From the NCBI GenBank assembly GCA_040878035.1, contig JBBDMX010000053.1, forward strand, positions 41,449-105,448: a stretch of DNA of 64,000 nt, read 5' to 3'. Below are positions 41,821 through 51,109 of the stretch, one piece after another. Source of the DNA: JBBDMX01 sp040878035 (GTDB lineage: Bacteria > Planctomycetota > Phycisphaerae > Phycisphaerales > Phycisphaeraceae). The notes under the pieces were generated by a model, which searched no databases, had not been told where the DNA came from, and was given only the letters and a program-made list of their open reading frames with translations. The translations under genes were made by a program, and so were the position numbers. Positions within the stretch are counted from its first letter, which is position 1; every line of letters starts with the position of its first letter.

Positions 41821-41848
41821 GATTCAGCCAGGAAGGAGTCCTCAGCCC

Positions 41849-42895
41849 ATGACCCCCCGCAACAACATCCTTAAAGCCGCACGATTCGATCACCCCGACG
41901 CCATCCCAGTAACGTTCCACATCGCGCCGGCCGCCTGGCACTTCTATCCGCAGGATCAGCTCAAGCATCTCATGGCCGATCATCCCGCGCTCTTTCCCAA
42001 CGGGCCGCCCAAAGACACTCCCCACGTGCCGCACCTGGCCCCGTGGCGCACCGCTGGCGTTCGCTATCGCGACAGTTGGGGTTGCGTGTGGGAGACCAAT
42101 GAGGACGGCGTGACCGGGACGGTGATCGAGCACCCGCTAGCAGATCCGGCGGCGCTGGAAACGTTCGTACCGCCCGACCCGGCGGGGCACTGGGGCTGGG
42201 GACCGATGGACTGGAAGCGTTGCCACGCGGGCATCGCCGCCGCGCGCGCCGCCGGCCAACTCGCCGCCGGCGAACTGCGCCACGGCCACACCTTCCTCAC
42301 CGCCACCTACCTGCGCGGCTACGAAAGCCTCTTGCTCGACATGGCCGACCAGGCCCCCAGCGTCGAGCGCCTCTTCGACATGATCACGGACTTCAACCTC
42401 GGCGTCGTACAATGCTTCCTCCAAGCCAAGGTCGAGTGGCTGGGCTACCCCGAAGACCTGGGCATGCAGGTCGGCCCGATGATGTCGGTGCAAGGCTTCC
42501 GGCGTTACATCCTGCCGGCGTACCGCCGGATCATGACGCCGGCGCAGCAGGTCGGCGCCGTCATCCACATGCACAGCGACGGCGACATCCGCCTCCTGGC
42601 CGACGACCTGATCGGCCTGGGTGTTCACGTGCTCAACGTGCAGGACCGGGTCAACGGCATCGACTGGATCGCCGAGCATCTCAAAGGCCGCGTGGCCATC
42701 GATCTGGACCTCGATCGCCAGTTTCTGACGCGGACCGGTTCGCCCAAGCAGATCCGCGCATGGGTTGAGTCGGCGGTGCAGGGGCTCAGCGACCCCGCAG
42801 GCGGCCTGATGCTCAAGCACGACTTGTCGCCGGGCCCATCCCTGGAGCAGGTGGCCGCCATCATGACCGCGATGCAGGACGCGGCGCGCCGATGA
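41849..42895 (+). CDS. Uroporphyrinogen decarboxylase-like (UroD/MtaA superfamily) protein
   Basis: 348 residues with the UroD/MtaA barrel: YRDSWGCVWETNEDGVTGTV, YLRGYESLLLDMADQAP, EDLGMQVGPMMSVQGFRRYILPAYRRIM, and GAVIHMHSDGDIRLLADDLIGLGVHVLNVQ. In MtaA-type enzymes the His-x-His/Cys region binds zinc and methyltransfer is the reaction. Heme biosynthesis is unlikely given the context. AGGA precedes the ATG at 41849. It probably works with the PhyH protein on the same compound, for example demethylation or decarboxylation; inference. Confidence 0.8.
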   Translation: MTPRNNILKAARFDHPDAIPVTFHIAPAAWHFYPQDQLKHLMADHPALFPNGPPKDTPHVPHLAPWRTAGVRYRDSWGCVWETNEDGVTGTVIEHPLADPAALETFVPPDPAGHWGWGPMDWKRCHAGIAAARAAGQLAAGELRHGHTFLTATYLRGYESLLLDMADQAPSVERLFDMITDFNLGVVQCFLQAKVEWLGYPEDLGMQVGPMMSVQGFRRYILPAYRRIMTPAQQVGAVIHMHSDGDIRLLADDLIGLGVHVLNVQDRVNGIDWIAEHLKGRVAIDLDLDRQFLTRTGSPKQIRAWVESAVQGLSDPAGGLMLKHDLSPGPSLEQVAAIMTAMQDAARR

Positions 42896-42960
42896 CGGGG
42901 GCCACGAATCCTAAATCCAAGCGTCCGACACTGGCGGGGCCGTGCAAACACACGCAGCCC

Positions 42961-43054
42961 TTTGGAGTGCGGCGGCAACGACGCCGCTTTGGCTTTTCGC
43001 GGCCCGTAGGGGCCGCCGCAAGCTAAAGCGGTGTCAAGGCCACCGCAGTCCAAA
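42961..43054. repeat. Palindromic TTTGGAGTGCGGCGG...CCACCGCAGTCCAAA element
   Basis: TTTGGAGTGCGGCGGC...GCCGCTTTGGC is mirrored by GCTAAAGCGG...GGCCACCGCAGTCCAAA. Same core as the elements at 9273-9484 and 63909-64000, but without the ACCTGAGTTCGG ends. Confidence 0.7.
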
Positions 43055-43117
43055 ATGTCGGCCCATCGCCGACACCAAGGAGCTACAGGCGGTTGCCCTG
43101 ACTGCCGTGCAGCCCGC

Positions 43118-43149
43118 TTGACTTCGACACTATGTGATGATATACTCAC
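43118..43149 (+). promoter_or_regulatory. Sigma70-type promoter with overlapping operator for arsR
   Basis: TTGACT (43118-43123), a 17-base spacer and TATACT (43141-43146) form a near-consensus promoter. The -10 box lies inside an imperfect palindrome GTGATGATATACTCAC (43134-43149, 12 of 16 symmetric), a likely ArsR operator. A transcript starting about 43153 means the upstream in-frame GTG and ATG codons are inside the promoter, so translation begins at 43170. Confidence 0.7.
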
Positions 43150-43169
43150 GCATGGACGGAAATGAACCG

Positions 43170-43499
43170 ATGAATACCGATGTGACATGGCAGCGATATC
43201 AGATGCAGGCCCAGGTGATCAGCGCTCTGGCGCACCCCGTTCGCGTCGCCATCGCCGACCTGCTCAAGGACGGCGAGGTGTGTGTGTGTGAGATTGCCCA
43301 GCGGATCGGGGCGGAACGGTCCAATACATCCCGGCACTTGGCGATCATGCTCAAAGCCGGCGTGGTCAGGACACGCAAGGACGGCCTGCAAGTGTTCTAT
43401 TCGCTACGGACACCGTGCGTAGCGAATTTCCTGAACTGCGCTACGCAAACGATCCAGCAAACCCTCAAGGAACAGACCAAGGCGCTGGCCTCGGCCTAG
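43170..43499 (+). CDS. ArsR/SmtB-family metal(loid)-sensing repressor
   Basis: 109 residues. A winged helix-turn-helix (VISALAHPVRVAIADLLKDG, EIAQRIGAERSNTSRHLAIML, GVVRTRKDGLQVFYSLRTP) has Cys38-Val-Cys40 at the start of the recognition unit, the As(III)/Sb(III)-type alpha3 sensing motif. Extra Cys residues occur near the C terminus. Metal binding would release it from the palindrome overlapping its own promoter. It heads an operon with a permease, an RND pump and thioredoxins. The start was decided by promoter position, not by a ribosome site. Confidence 0.9.
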   Translation: MNTDVTWQRYQMQAQVISALAHPVRVAIADLLKDGEVCVCEIAQRIGAERSNTSRHLAIMLKAGVVRTRKDGLQVFYSLRTPCVANFLNCATQTIQQTLKEQTKALASA

Positions 43500-43550
43500 G
43501 GGCATGTTTTTTTTGCAGTTAAACGTGAGCGATTCATCACGGATGCACTA

Positions 43551-44999
43551 ATGAGCAGCATAGCGACAAGCTCGACTCCCAGCGACAGTTCCATGGAGGC
43601 CGCTGCAGGTGCGTGCCCCGCGGCGCTGCGTGAACCATCGCTGCTTCGTAAAGAATGGAAGAAGCTGCTGGGGGGCTTCCTCGTGTTCCTCGTATTTTTT
43701 GCTCTGCCGCTAGGCTGGGCGCGCTTCGATCGGTCCATGGTCGAGGCCCTGGCGTTGACCACTTGGTACGCACAGGAGCACGTGCTGCTGTGCCTGGTGC
43801 CGGCGTTCTTCATCGCTGGGGCGATCGCCGTGTTCATCAGCCAGAACGCGGTGATGAAATATCTGGGGCCGACCGCACCCAAGCCGATGGCTTACGGCGT
43901 GGCGTCAATCAGCGGGACGATACTGGCGGTGTGCTCCTGCACGGTGCTGCCGCTGTTTGCCGGCATCTGGCGGATGGGCGCGGGGCTGGGGCCGGCCACG
44001 GCGTTCCTCTACTCGGGACCGGCGATCAACGTGCTGGCGATCGTGCTGACCGCCGCGGTCCTCGGGCCGTCGCTGGGCATTGCGCGAGCGGTGGGCGCGA
44101 TCATCTTCAGCATCGTGATCGGGTTGGCGATGCACCTGATCTACCGCAAGGAGGAAGCGCAGCGCGCCGCCAACGCCCAAGCGTTCGCAGGCGATGGCGG
44201 CGGACGCCCGCTCTGGCAGACGGCCATCTACTTTGCGGCGATGGTGGGCATCCTGGTGTTCGCCAACTGGGGTAAGCCGCAGGAACAGACCGGGCTGTGG
44301 CATGTGATCTGGTCGAGCAAGTGGCTGATCACCTTGGGCTTCGGCGTGATGCTTGGTGGGACCCTTGTGGCCTGGTTCGGTGTCCGCTGGTGGAAAATGG
44401 CGCTGGTCGGCCTGGCGGCTGCCGCGATCTGGGCCTTGAGCGCCTACTGGCTGGTGCCGACCTACGGCCAATACCTGCCCGGCTACGACCGAGGGCTGCC
44501 CTATGCCGCGATGATTCCATTCGCCATGGCCACGGTCGGCCTGTCGATTGTGCTGTCGGTCGGCAATCGCACGGATGAAGCAAACGAATGGTTCGATCAG
44601 ACCTGGGGCTTTACCAAGCAGATCGCCCCGCTCTTGTTGTTCGGCGTGCTCGTCGCCGGCTTCCTGCTGGGCCGACCGGGCGAAGAGGGCATGATCCCCA
44701 GCCAGTGGATCGCCTCACTCGTGGGCGGCAACTCGCTGCCGGCAAACCTGTTCGCCTCAGTGGTCGGGGCGTTCATGTACTTCGCCACCCTCACCGAGGT
44801 GCCCATCCTCCAGGGCCTGATCGGCTCGGGCATGGGCAAAGGCCCGGCCCTGGCGCTACTGCTGGCCGGGCCGGCACTGTCACTCCCGAGCATGCTGGTC
44901 ATCCGTTCGATCATGGGCACGCAGAAAACCGTGGTGTACGTCTCCCTGGTCGTGGTGATGAGCACTCTGGCGGGGTGGACATACGGAGCATGGTTCTGA
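43551..44999 (+). CDS. Permease of the DUF318/ArsP-like family (SO_0444-type efflux)
   Basis: 482 residues with about ten membrane helices. CLVPAFFIAGAIAVFISQNAVMKYLGP, ISGTILAVCSCTVLPLFAGIWRMGAGLGPATAFLYSGPAINVLAI and a repeat of that half near the end (FASVVGAFMYFATLTEVPILQGLIGSGM) are diagnostic. The SCTVLP cysteines are the usual ligand or redox site. Relatives export Cu/Zn or organoarsenicals. It lies in the arsR operon; the downstream tolC gene overlaps its stop by one base (TGATG). Confidence 0.88.
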   Translation: MSSIATSSTPSDSSMEAAAGACPAALREPSLLRKEWKKLLGGFLVFLVFFALPLGWARFDRSMVEALALTTWYAQEHVLLCLVPAFFIAGAIAVFISQNAVMKYLGPTAPKPMAYGVASISGTILAVCSCTVLPLFAGIWRMGAGLGPATAFLYSGPAINVLAIVLTAAVLGPSLGIARAVGAIIFSIVIGLAMHLIYRKEEAQRAANAQAFAGDGGGRPLWQTAIYFAAMVGILVFANWGKPQEQTGLWHVIWSSKWLITLGFGVMLGGTLVAWFGVRWWKMALVGLAAAAIWALSAYWLVPTYGQYLPGYDRGLPYAAMIPFAMATVGLSIVLSVGNRTDEANEWFDQTWGFTKQIAPLLLFGVLVAGFLLGRPGEEGMIPSQWIASLVGGNSLPANLFASVVGAFMYFATLTEVPILQGLIGSGMGKGPALALLLAGPALSLPSMLVIRSIMGTQKTVVYVSLVVVMSTLAGWTYGAWF

Positions 45000-46432
45000 T
45001 GATTTGCTCGCAAGTGCAATTTGGCCGGCCGTGCCATCGCCTGTACCCACTGACGGTGGTGAGCGTGATGATTGTCCTTGGGCTAAACGGTTGTGCTGGG
45101 CCGCTCGATGGGCCTGTGGCAAGACCGATGGGCTTGCCGCCGGTGGCCGCGCCGGCCCGGCCGTCGGAACCGGTCGACGTCATGGCGCCCCAAGGGCCGC
45201 TGACGCTGGAGGCTTGTCTGAACCTGGCGCTGGCGCACAATCCCGGGTTGATGGCTGCCGCAGATGATGCGGGACGGGCGGCGGCGGAAGCCGATCTGGC
45301 ACGCTCGATCGCCTGGCCGAAGCTGGATGCCGTGTCGGGCTACACGCACACCCTGGACGACCAGCGCCTCGTCTCGGCGCGGTTCAACGGCGAACCGGGC
45401 GTCTTCGCCAGTGACTTGGTTTCGGCTGACCTGGTGCTGACCATGCCGCTGTTCACCGGCGGACAAATCACCCATCAGATCAAGGCGGCGGAACTGCTCC
45501 AAGCCGCGGCCTCGCATCGCCTGTCGCGCAATCGCCACGAACTGGCATTCAACGTCACAAGCCTGTTTTACAGCATGCTGGCCCAGCGGCGGTTCATCGA
45601 ATCAGTCGAGTTGTCGCGGCAAGCCATCGACCAGCAGCGGCAGCGCATCAGGCAGCTTATCGACGCAGAGAAAGCCGCCAACGTGGACCTGTTGCGGACC
45701 GAGGTGCGCCTGGCCAACATCGATCAGCAGTTGATCGCCGAACGCAATCGCCTGTTGATTCAGCAGCGCACCATGGGGACGCTGGTGGGACTGGCTGCGC
45801 GCTCGGTCGAGGCTGTGGGTGAGTTGGAGGCCGATGAGATGGGGCAAACGGGCCGACCGGATACGCCCGCGGCCATGGCGCAGCGTCAGGATTACCTGGC
45901 CGCGGGAGCGGGTGTTGAGGCGGAGCGGCATCGGCTGGAAGCCGCCAAAGGGGCACGCTGGCCGCAGGTCAACGCTCGCGCTGCGTATGGGGGGCGCTAC
46001 GGCATCGACGCCCAGGGCCCCGCCGGCGCCGACGATCTGGAAGATGTGGCCGCCGCCGGGGTGTTCGCCACGATTCCTCTGTTGGACGGCGGTGAGATCG
46101 CCGCGAATGTGCTGCGCCAACGTTTCGCATTGTCCGGCCAGCGCCAGCGCCTGCGTGAACTGGAACTACGGATCGATCTGGAGGTCCAAAGCGCCTGGCT
46201 GAACATGCAATCGGCCTCCCAGCGCATCGCCGCGACGACCGCCGCCGTAAAGCAGGCGGACGAAGGCCTGCGGATCGAACGTGAAAAGTACGACCAGGGA
46301 AAGGGCACGATCACGGATGTCCTTGATGCCCAATCCGCGTTGCTCGAAGCCCAGACCACCTACTACCGGGCGCTGGCCGATCGGCTCATCGCCTTGGCCC
46401 AGCTCAAGCTGGCGACCGGAGAAGCGCCATGA
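44999..46432 (+). CDS. TolC-family outer-membrane channel lipoprotein
   Basis: 477 residues. A lipobox LNGC follows a hydrophobic leader (LTVVSVMIVLG). Two OEP repeats are visible: LTLEACLNLALAHNPGLMAAADD ... LTMPLFTGGQITHQIKAAELL, and ATIPLLDGGEIAANVLRQRF ... GTITDVLDAQSALLEAQTTYYRAL. It is the outer-membrane exit duct of the RND pump encoded two genes on. The ATG at 44999 has GGAG ten bases upstream; an ATG three codons earlier is too close to that site. The end overlaps the adaptor gene by 4 bases. Confidence 0.88.
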   Translation: MICSQVQFGRPCHRLYPLTVVSVMIVLGLNGCAGPLDGPVARPMGLPPVAAPARPSEPVDVMAPQGPLTLEACLNLALAHNPGLMAAADDAGRAAAEADLARSIAWPKLDAVSGYTHTLDDQRLVSARFNGEPGVFASDLVSADLVLTMPLFTGGQITHQIKAAELLQAAASHRLSRNRHELAFNVTSLFYSMLAQRRFIESVELSRQAIDQQRQRIRQLIDAEKAANVDLLRTEVRLANIDQQLIAERNRLLIQQRTMGTLVGLAARSVEAVGELEADEMGQTGRPDTPAAMAQRQDYLAAGAGVEAERHRLEAAKGARWPQVNARAAYGGRYGIDAQGPAGADDLEDVAAAGVFATIPLLDGGEIAANVLRQRFALSGQRQRLRELELRIDLEVQSAWLNMQSASQRIAATTAAVKQADEGLRIEREKYDQGKGTITDVLDAQSALLEAQTTYYRALADRLIALAQLKLATGEAP

Positions 46433-47715
46433 CCAGACGTCTGTTCGGGATCATCTTATTAGCGGTGATCGCCCCGGCGACCGGGTGCGAGCGGCAAAGT
46501 GCGCCCGCCGGCGATGCGCCGGGTAAGCCGATCAGCGTGAAAACCATTATCGCCCAACCACGCACGATGGCATGGACCGCCGAGTTGACCGGTGAGGTGG
46601 TCGCCGCGCAAAGCGTGACGATCAGCGCCACGGTGGAAGGCCCGATCAGCTTCTGTCCGTGGCGTGAGGGCGATGTGATCCAGCGCGCCGGCGAGGAGCT
46701 GATCCGGATTGATCGGCCGACTTACCGTACGGATGTGCTGGCAGCCCAGGCGGCCGTGGCCGTGGCTCAGGCGAAGCTGGCGGACCTGAAGGCCGGTGCC
46801 CGAGCCGAGGAGATCGCTCAGGCCCGTGAGACGGTCGGGCAGTTGGAATCGTGCAGTGCGTTTGCGGCTAACGATCTCAAGCGGATTGAGAAGCTGGTGG
46901 CCGGCGGCGCGGTGCCGGCGGAAACCGCCGAACGGGCGCGGGTGGCGGCGGTGGAGTGCCAGAGCAAGCTGGCGTCGGCCAAGCAGCGCCTGGCGATGCT
47001 TGAAGGCGGGCCGACCAAGACGCAGATCGCGGTGGCGCAGGCCGCGGTGTACGAGGCCGAAGCGCGGCTGGCGATGGCCGCCGCCAGACTGGCCGAGTGC
47101 ACCATCACGGCGCCGTTCGCCGGCGTGGTCAGCCGCGTGGAGGTGCGGGCAGGCGACATGGCCTCGCCCCGCGCGCCACTGCTGGAGATGTTCGATCCGC
47201 AATCACTGGTGGTGCGTTTCGCCGTGCCCGAGTGGTTGGCGGGCCGGGTGCGGCCGGGTCAGGCCATCCACGTGCGCCTCGACGCGACTCCTGGCAAGCC
47301 GATCGCTGCCCAGGTCAGCCGCGTGTATCCACAACTTGATCCCCGCATGAGAACCAGAACGCTCGAGGCCCAAGCCACCCAACAGGCGGACTGGTCGCCG
47401 GGCATGTTCGCGCGCCTGCAATTGGTGCTGGAATCCGCGGAAAATGCCGTCGCTGTTCCGGCCGAGGCGATTGCCGACCGAAGCGACGGTCAAGGCGTAG
47501 CGTTCATCGTCAACGACCAGCACGCGCATCGTCGGCCGATTCGATTGGGCATCGAACAGGACGGCTGGGTGCAGATCATCAGCGGGATCGAGCCGGGCCA
47601 ACGGGTGATCGTCGGGGGCTTGGGCCGCATCAAGGACGGCATGGCGGTTAGCGTGGCCGCATCGTCGCCCCTGCCCCCGACCAAGCCGATCGCGCTCTCG
47701 GCGGAGCCCAAGTGA
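46429..47715 (+). CDS. RND efflux periplasmic adaptor lipoprotein
   Basis: 428 residues. The lipobox ATGC (Cys20) suggests inner-membrane lipid anchoring. A lipoyl half (ELTGEVVAAQSVTISATVEG), a hairpin (AQAAVAVAQAKLADLKAGARAEEIAQAR ... KQRLAMLEGGPTKTQIAVAQAAVYEAEARLAM), the second lipoyl half (CTITAPFAGVVSRVEVRAGDM) and the barrel ending VPAEAIADRSDGQGVAFIV are in order. It bridges TolC and RND. Four-base overlaps at both ends indicate tight coupling. Cys residues at about 70, 143 and 180 are unusual in such adaptors. Confidence 0.88.
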   Translation: MTRRLFGIILLAVIAPATGCERQSAPAGDAPGKPISVKTIIAQPRTMAWTAELTGEVVAAQSVTISATVEGPISFCPWREGDVIQRAGEELIRIDRPTYRTDVLAAQAAVAVAQAKLADLKAGARAEEIAQARETVGQLESCSAFAANDLKRIEKLVAGGAVPAETAERARVAAVECQSKLASAKQRLAMLEGGPTKTQIAVAQAAVYEAEARLAMAAARLAECTITAPFAGVVSRVEVRAGDMASPRAPLLEMFDPQSLVVRFAVPEWLAGRVRPGQAIHVRLDATPGKPIAAQVSRVYPQLDPRMRTRTLEAQATQQADWSPGMFARLQLVLESAENAVAVPAEAIADRSDGQGVAFIVNDQHAHRRPIRLGIEQDGWVQIISGIEPGQRVIVGGLGRIKDGMAVSVAASSPLPPTKPIALSAEPK

Positions 47716-50700
47716 TGAAACTGACGCAATGGACCGTTCATCACCGGCTCGCCACCAGTGCCATCGTTTTCACCCTGCTGGTGCTGGGCATCTACGGCAT
47801 GGTGCGCCTGCCCGTGGATCTGCTGCCCAACGTCACCTACCCGATGATCAAGGTGCACATCTGGTGGCGCGGCGCGACGCCGGGCGATATGGACCGGAAC
47901 ATCGCGGACCCCATCGAACGGCAGTTGGCTACGGTGGATGGCATCGACTATCTCACCTCCTCGAGCATCGAGGGCATGTACACCCTCGAGGCCAACTTCA
48001 AGTACGGGGTGAATGTGGATGTGGCCTACCAGGATGCCCTGGCGGCGATGGCGCGGGTGGCCAGGGAATTGCCCAAGGACATGGACCCGCCGGTGGTCAT
48101 CAAGGCCGACCCGTCGCAACTTCCGGTGCTGCAACTGACCATCGCCTCCGACCAATGGGATCTGGTGCAGCTTCGCACCTGGGTTGACAACTGGCTCCAG
48201 GACCAGATGGTGGCCGTGCCGGGCGTGGCCGGCACCGAAATCGTCGGCGGCCTTAAGCGGGAAATCCGCGTTCACTTCGATCCAAACGTGCTGGAGAAGC
48301 ACGGGCTGACCATCGCCGACCTGATCAAGCGGCTGGAGCAGGAAAACATCGAACAGTTCGGCGGCCGAGTCACCCAGGGCAATCGGGAGTTCATCGCCCG
48401 CACCACCGGCGAATACCGCGATCTGGAAGACATCCGCAACGTGCTGATCGCGCGACAGGGCGAATCGAAGTTGCTGCTGCGCGATCTGGCGACGATCCAA
48501 GACGCGCACGAAGAGGTGCGTGTGATCACCCGCTTCAACGGCAAGCCGGCGGTCAAGCTCAGTGTCCTCAAACAAGCCGACGCCAATACCGTTGAAGTCG
48601 CCAAGGCGGTCGCCCAGCGCGTGGAATCGCTCAAGCCCGTGATGCCGGAGCACCTGCGCTTCGGGGTCGTGGAAAACCAGGCCGATTATGTCGGCGCGTC
48701 TCTGGCGGGCGTGCGTGATACAGCCCTGGAAGCGGCGGTACTGGTCGTCTTGATCATGGCGTTCTTTCTGGGAAGCTGGCGGCAGGTCGTGGCGATGATT
48801 TGGGCCTTGCCGGTGACGCTGCTGCTGAACTTCGGGCTCATGAACCTGGCGGGGTTCTCGCTCAACATCTTCTCGCTGGCGGGCCTGGTGGTCGCCATCG
48901 CGGTGGACCTGGACAACTCCATCATCGTCATCGAAAACATCACTCGACTCCGCCGCGAGCGGCCCGACATGCCCCTGGGCGAACTGGTCGTGGCCGCGAC
49001 GCATCAGGTGGGACCGGCGGTCATCGCCGCGACGCTTTCTTTCCTGGCGCTGTTCCTTCCCTTCCTGCTGGTGCCTGGTCTGGCCAGCTTGCTATTCCGC
49101 GAACTGATTATGGTCATCGCGGGCGTCATGGTCATCAGCCTGGTGATGGCCATCGCGGTCACGCCCATCGTCATGGCCCTGGTCCTGGGACGCCGCGGCG
49201 GGCATCCCGAGCGGCTCAACATCTTCGAGCGGCTCATCGAGCATGTCACGGAAGGCTACGCCTGGTTGCTCGCCCGCGCTCTGCGCTGGCGCTGGGCCAC
49301 GATCGCGCTGTTCATAGTCGCGCTGGGCGTCGGGGCATGGCTGTTCCCCCGATTGGGCAACGAGTTCCTCCCCAAGATGGATGACGGCCGGATCATGGTC
49401 AAGGTCCGCCTTCCCACCGGGGCTGCGCTGGCGCAAACGGACAAGGCCCTGCAGTTGCTTGAGGCCGCCCTGCGCGAGGACACCCGCATCGAGAGTTCGT
49501 TCACGCTGGTCGGCGGCAAGGTGTGGGGCCTGTACACCTACGAGATCGCCAACGAGGGCGAGATCGACCTCCAGTTGGTGCCGCGTCATGCCCGCACCGT
49601 CAGCACCGACCAGTTCATCGCGGAAATCCAGGCCAAACTCACCAAGGTCAACCTGCCTGCGGGCAAAGCGATGGTGATGCAGCAGAAGATGAAGGGCATC
49701 CGCCGGATGGGCGAGTCGGATATCGAGGTCAAGATCAAGGGGCAAGACGTCGAGCAACTCTTCGCCTTGGCGGGCGAGGTATCGCAAGCCATGCAGCGAC
49801 AGCAGCACTTCAAGAACGTCTATGTCTCGATGGACATGACCAAGCCGGAATACCAGGTGCAGGTGGATCGGGTGCGGGCCGCCGAATTAGGGGTGTCGGT
49901 CCAGGATGTCGCCGGCACGGTTCGCGCGTTGGTGCGTGGCGACGTGGCGACGCGCTTCCGCGAAGGCGACGAGTACTACAACATTCGCGCCATGGTGCCT
50001 CAGGAGCGAATCACTTCACGGCGCGACATCGAGAATCTCACCCTCAACTGCGCTCAGGGCGGCTACCTGCGGATTCGCGACGTGGCTCACGTTTCAGAAG
50101 CGGTCGGCCCGGTGGAAATTGTCCGCGAAGACCAGGTCAAGCAGGTCATCGTGCGCGGTGACGCCGCCGGGGTCAGCGTGGGCGCGGCGTTGGCCGAGAT
50201 GCAACAGGCCCTGGGCCAGATCGACAAACCGCTGGGCTACGAGTTCGGTTACGGCGGGCAGGCCCAGATGATGGCGGAAAACAACCGCGTCATGCTCAGC
50301 ATTCTGGGCTTTGCCATCTTCTTCGCATTCGTCGTGCTCGTGGTGCAGTTCAATGACCTCAAATTGCCGCTCTATGTACTGGCGGGCGTGCCCGTGTCAC
50401 TGTCGGGCCTGGTGATGCTGCTCTATCTGACCGGCATTCCCCTGGGCGCAACGGTCATCATTGGCGTGCTGGTGGTCGTGGCCGCCAACGTGATGGAAGG
50501 CGTGCTGCTGCTGAACTATGCCGAGGAGCTGCGCCGAAACGAGGGGCGCACGCCGCTGGACGCGGTTATTCACGCGGCGCGCATCCGCTTCCGTCCGCGC
50601 ATGATGACCTCCACGGGCGTGCTGGTCGGATTCCTGCCGCTAGCGCTGAACCTGCACGAGGGCGGCGACATGCTCCAACCGATGGCCGTCGCGGGCATCG

Positions 50701-50795
50701 GAGGACTGCTGCTGACGATCCCCGTCGCCATGTTCCTCGTGCCCTGCCTGTATGTGCTGTTTAGCCGCAGGTTGACCGGGTCGCTGACCATGTAA
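47715..50795 (+). CDS. RND inner-membrane efflux transporter (HAE1-like)
   Basis: 1026 residues, normal for RND pumps. The N-terminal helix is followed by LLPNVTYPMIKVHIWWRGATPGDMDRNIADPIERQLATVDGIDYLTSSS. A TM4 segment with AVDLDNSIIVIENITRLRRE carries the acidic residues of the proton relay. The second half repeats the pattern (GFAIFFAFVVLVVQFNDLKLPLYVLAGVPVSLSGLVMLLY, and VVVAANVMEGVLLLNYAEELR in place of the usual DGAILL). It exports substrates by proton antiport through the adaptor and TolC encoded upstream. Given the arsR context a metal or metalloid-related substrate is likely, but the sequence looks more HAE1 than CusA. Confidence 0.9.
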   Translation: MKLTQWTVHHRLATSAIVFTLLVLGIYGMVRLPVDLLPNVTYPMIKVHIWWRGATPGDMDRNIADPIERQLATVDGIDYLTSSSIEGMYTLEANFKYGVNVDVAYQDALAAMARVARELPKDMDPPVVIKADPSQLPVLQLTIASDQWDLVQLRTWVDNWLQDQMVAVPGVAGTEIVGGLKREIRVHFDPNVLEKHGLTIADLIKRLEQENIEQFGGRVTQGNREFIARTTGEYRDLEDIRNVLIARQGESKLLLRDLATIQDAHEEVRVITRFNGKPAVKLSVLKQADANTVEVAKAVAQRVESLKPVMPEHLRFGVVENQADYVGASLAGVRDTALEAAVLVVLIMAFFLGSWRQVVAMIWALPVTLLLNFGLMNLAGFSLNIFSLAGLVVAIAVDLDNSIIVIENITRLRRERPDMPLGELVVAATHQVGPAVIAATLSFLALFLPFLLVPGLASLLFRELIMVIAGVMVISLVMAIAVTPIVMALVLGRRGGHPERLNIFERLIEHVTEGYAWLLARALRWRWATIALFIVALGVGAWLFPRLGNEFLPKMDDGRIMVKVRLPTGAALAQTDKALQLLEAALREDTRIESSFTLVGGKVWGLYTYEIANEGEIDLQLVPRHARTVSTDQFIAEIQAKLTKVNLPAGKAMVMQQKMKGIRRMGESDIEVKIKGQDVEQLFALAGEVSQAMQRQQHFKNVYVSMDMTKPEYQVQVDRVRAAELGVSVQDVAGTVRALVRGDVATRFREGDEYYNIRAMVPQERITSRRDIENLTLNCAQGGYLRIRDVAHVSEAVGPVEIVREDQVKQVIVRGDAAGVSVGAALAEMQQALGQIDKPLGYEFGYGGQAQMMAENNRVMLSILGFAIFFAFVVLVVQFNDLKLPLYVLAGVPVSLSGLVMLLYLTGIPLGATVIIGVLVVVAANVMEGVLLLNYAEELRRNEGRTPLDAVIHAARIRFRPRMMTSTGVLVGFLPLALNLHEGGDMLQPMAVAGIGGLLLTIPVAMFLVPCLYVLFSRRLTGSLTM

Positions 50796-50868
50796 ATGTC
50801 TGCGCTATTTCTGCGAATTGGTTTGTTGCTTGATCCTGTACCCCCCTGAACCTGAAAGGAAGCTGACG

Positions 50869-51105
50869 ATGAAGAAGATTCAGATCCTGGGCACCGGGTG
50901 CCCCAAGTGCCAGAGGCTCACCGAGAACACCAAGGCCGCCGCCGACCAACTCGGCTTGGAGTACGAATTAGTCAAAGTGACTGACCTGAACGAGATCATC
51001 AAGTTCGGTGTGATGATGACGCCGGCGCTGGCGGTGGATGGACAGGTCAAGTCGGTGGGCAAAGTGCTCGACGCCCAGGCCATCAAACAACTAATTGGGG
51101 AGTAA
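50869..51105 (+). CDS. TM0996/MTH895-type small thioredoxin
   Basis: 78 residues, opening MKKIQILGTGCPKC (Cys11, Cys14) and ending GVMMTPALAVDGQVKSVGKVLDAQAIKQLI. This glutaredoxin-like family characteristically accompanies DUF318 permeases and ArsR regulators. AAAGGAAG precedes the ATG. It is cytoplasmic and probably passes reducing power to the permease or keeps metal-bound thiols reduced. Confidence 0.92.
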   Translation: MKKIQILGTGCPKCQRLTENTKAAADQLGLEYELVKVTDLNEIIKFGVMMTPALAVDGQVKSVGKVLDAQAIKQLIGE

Positions 51106-51109
51106 GTAA

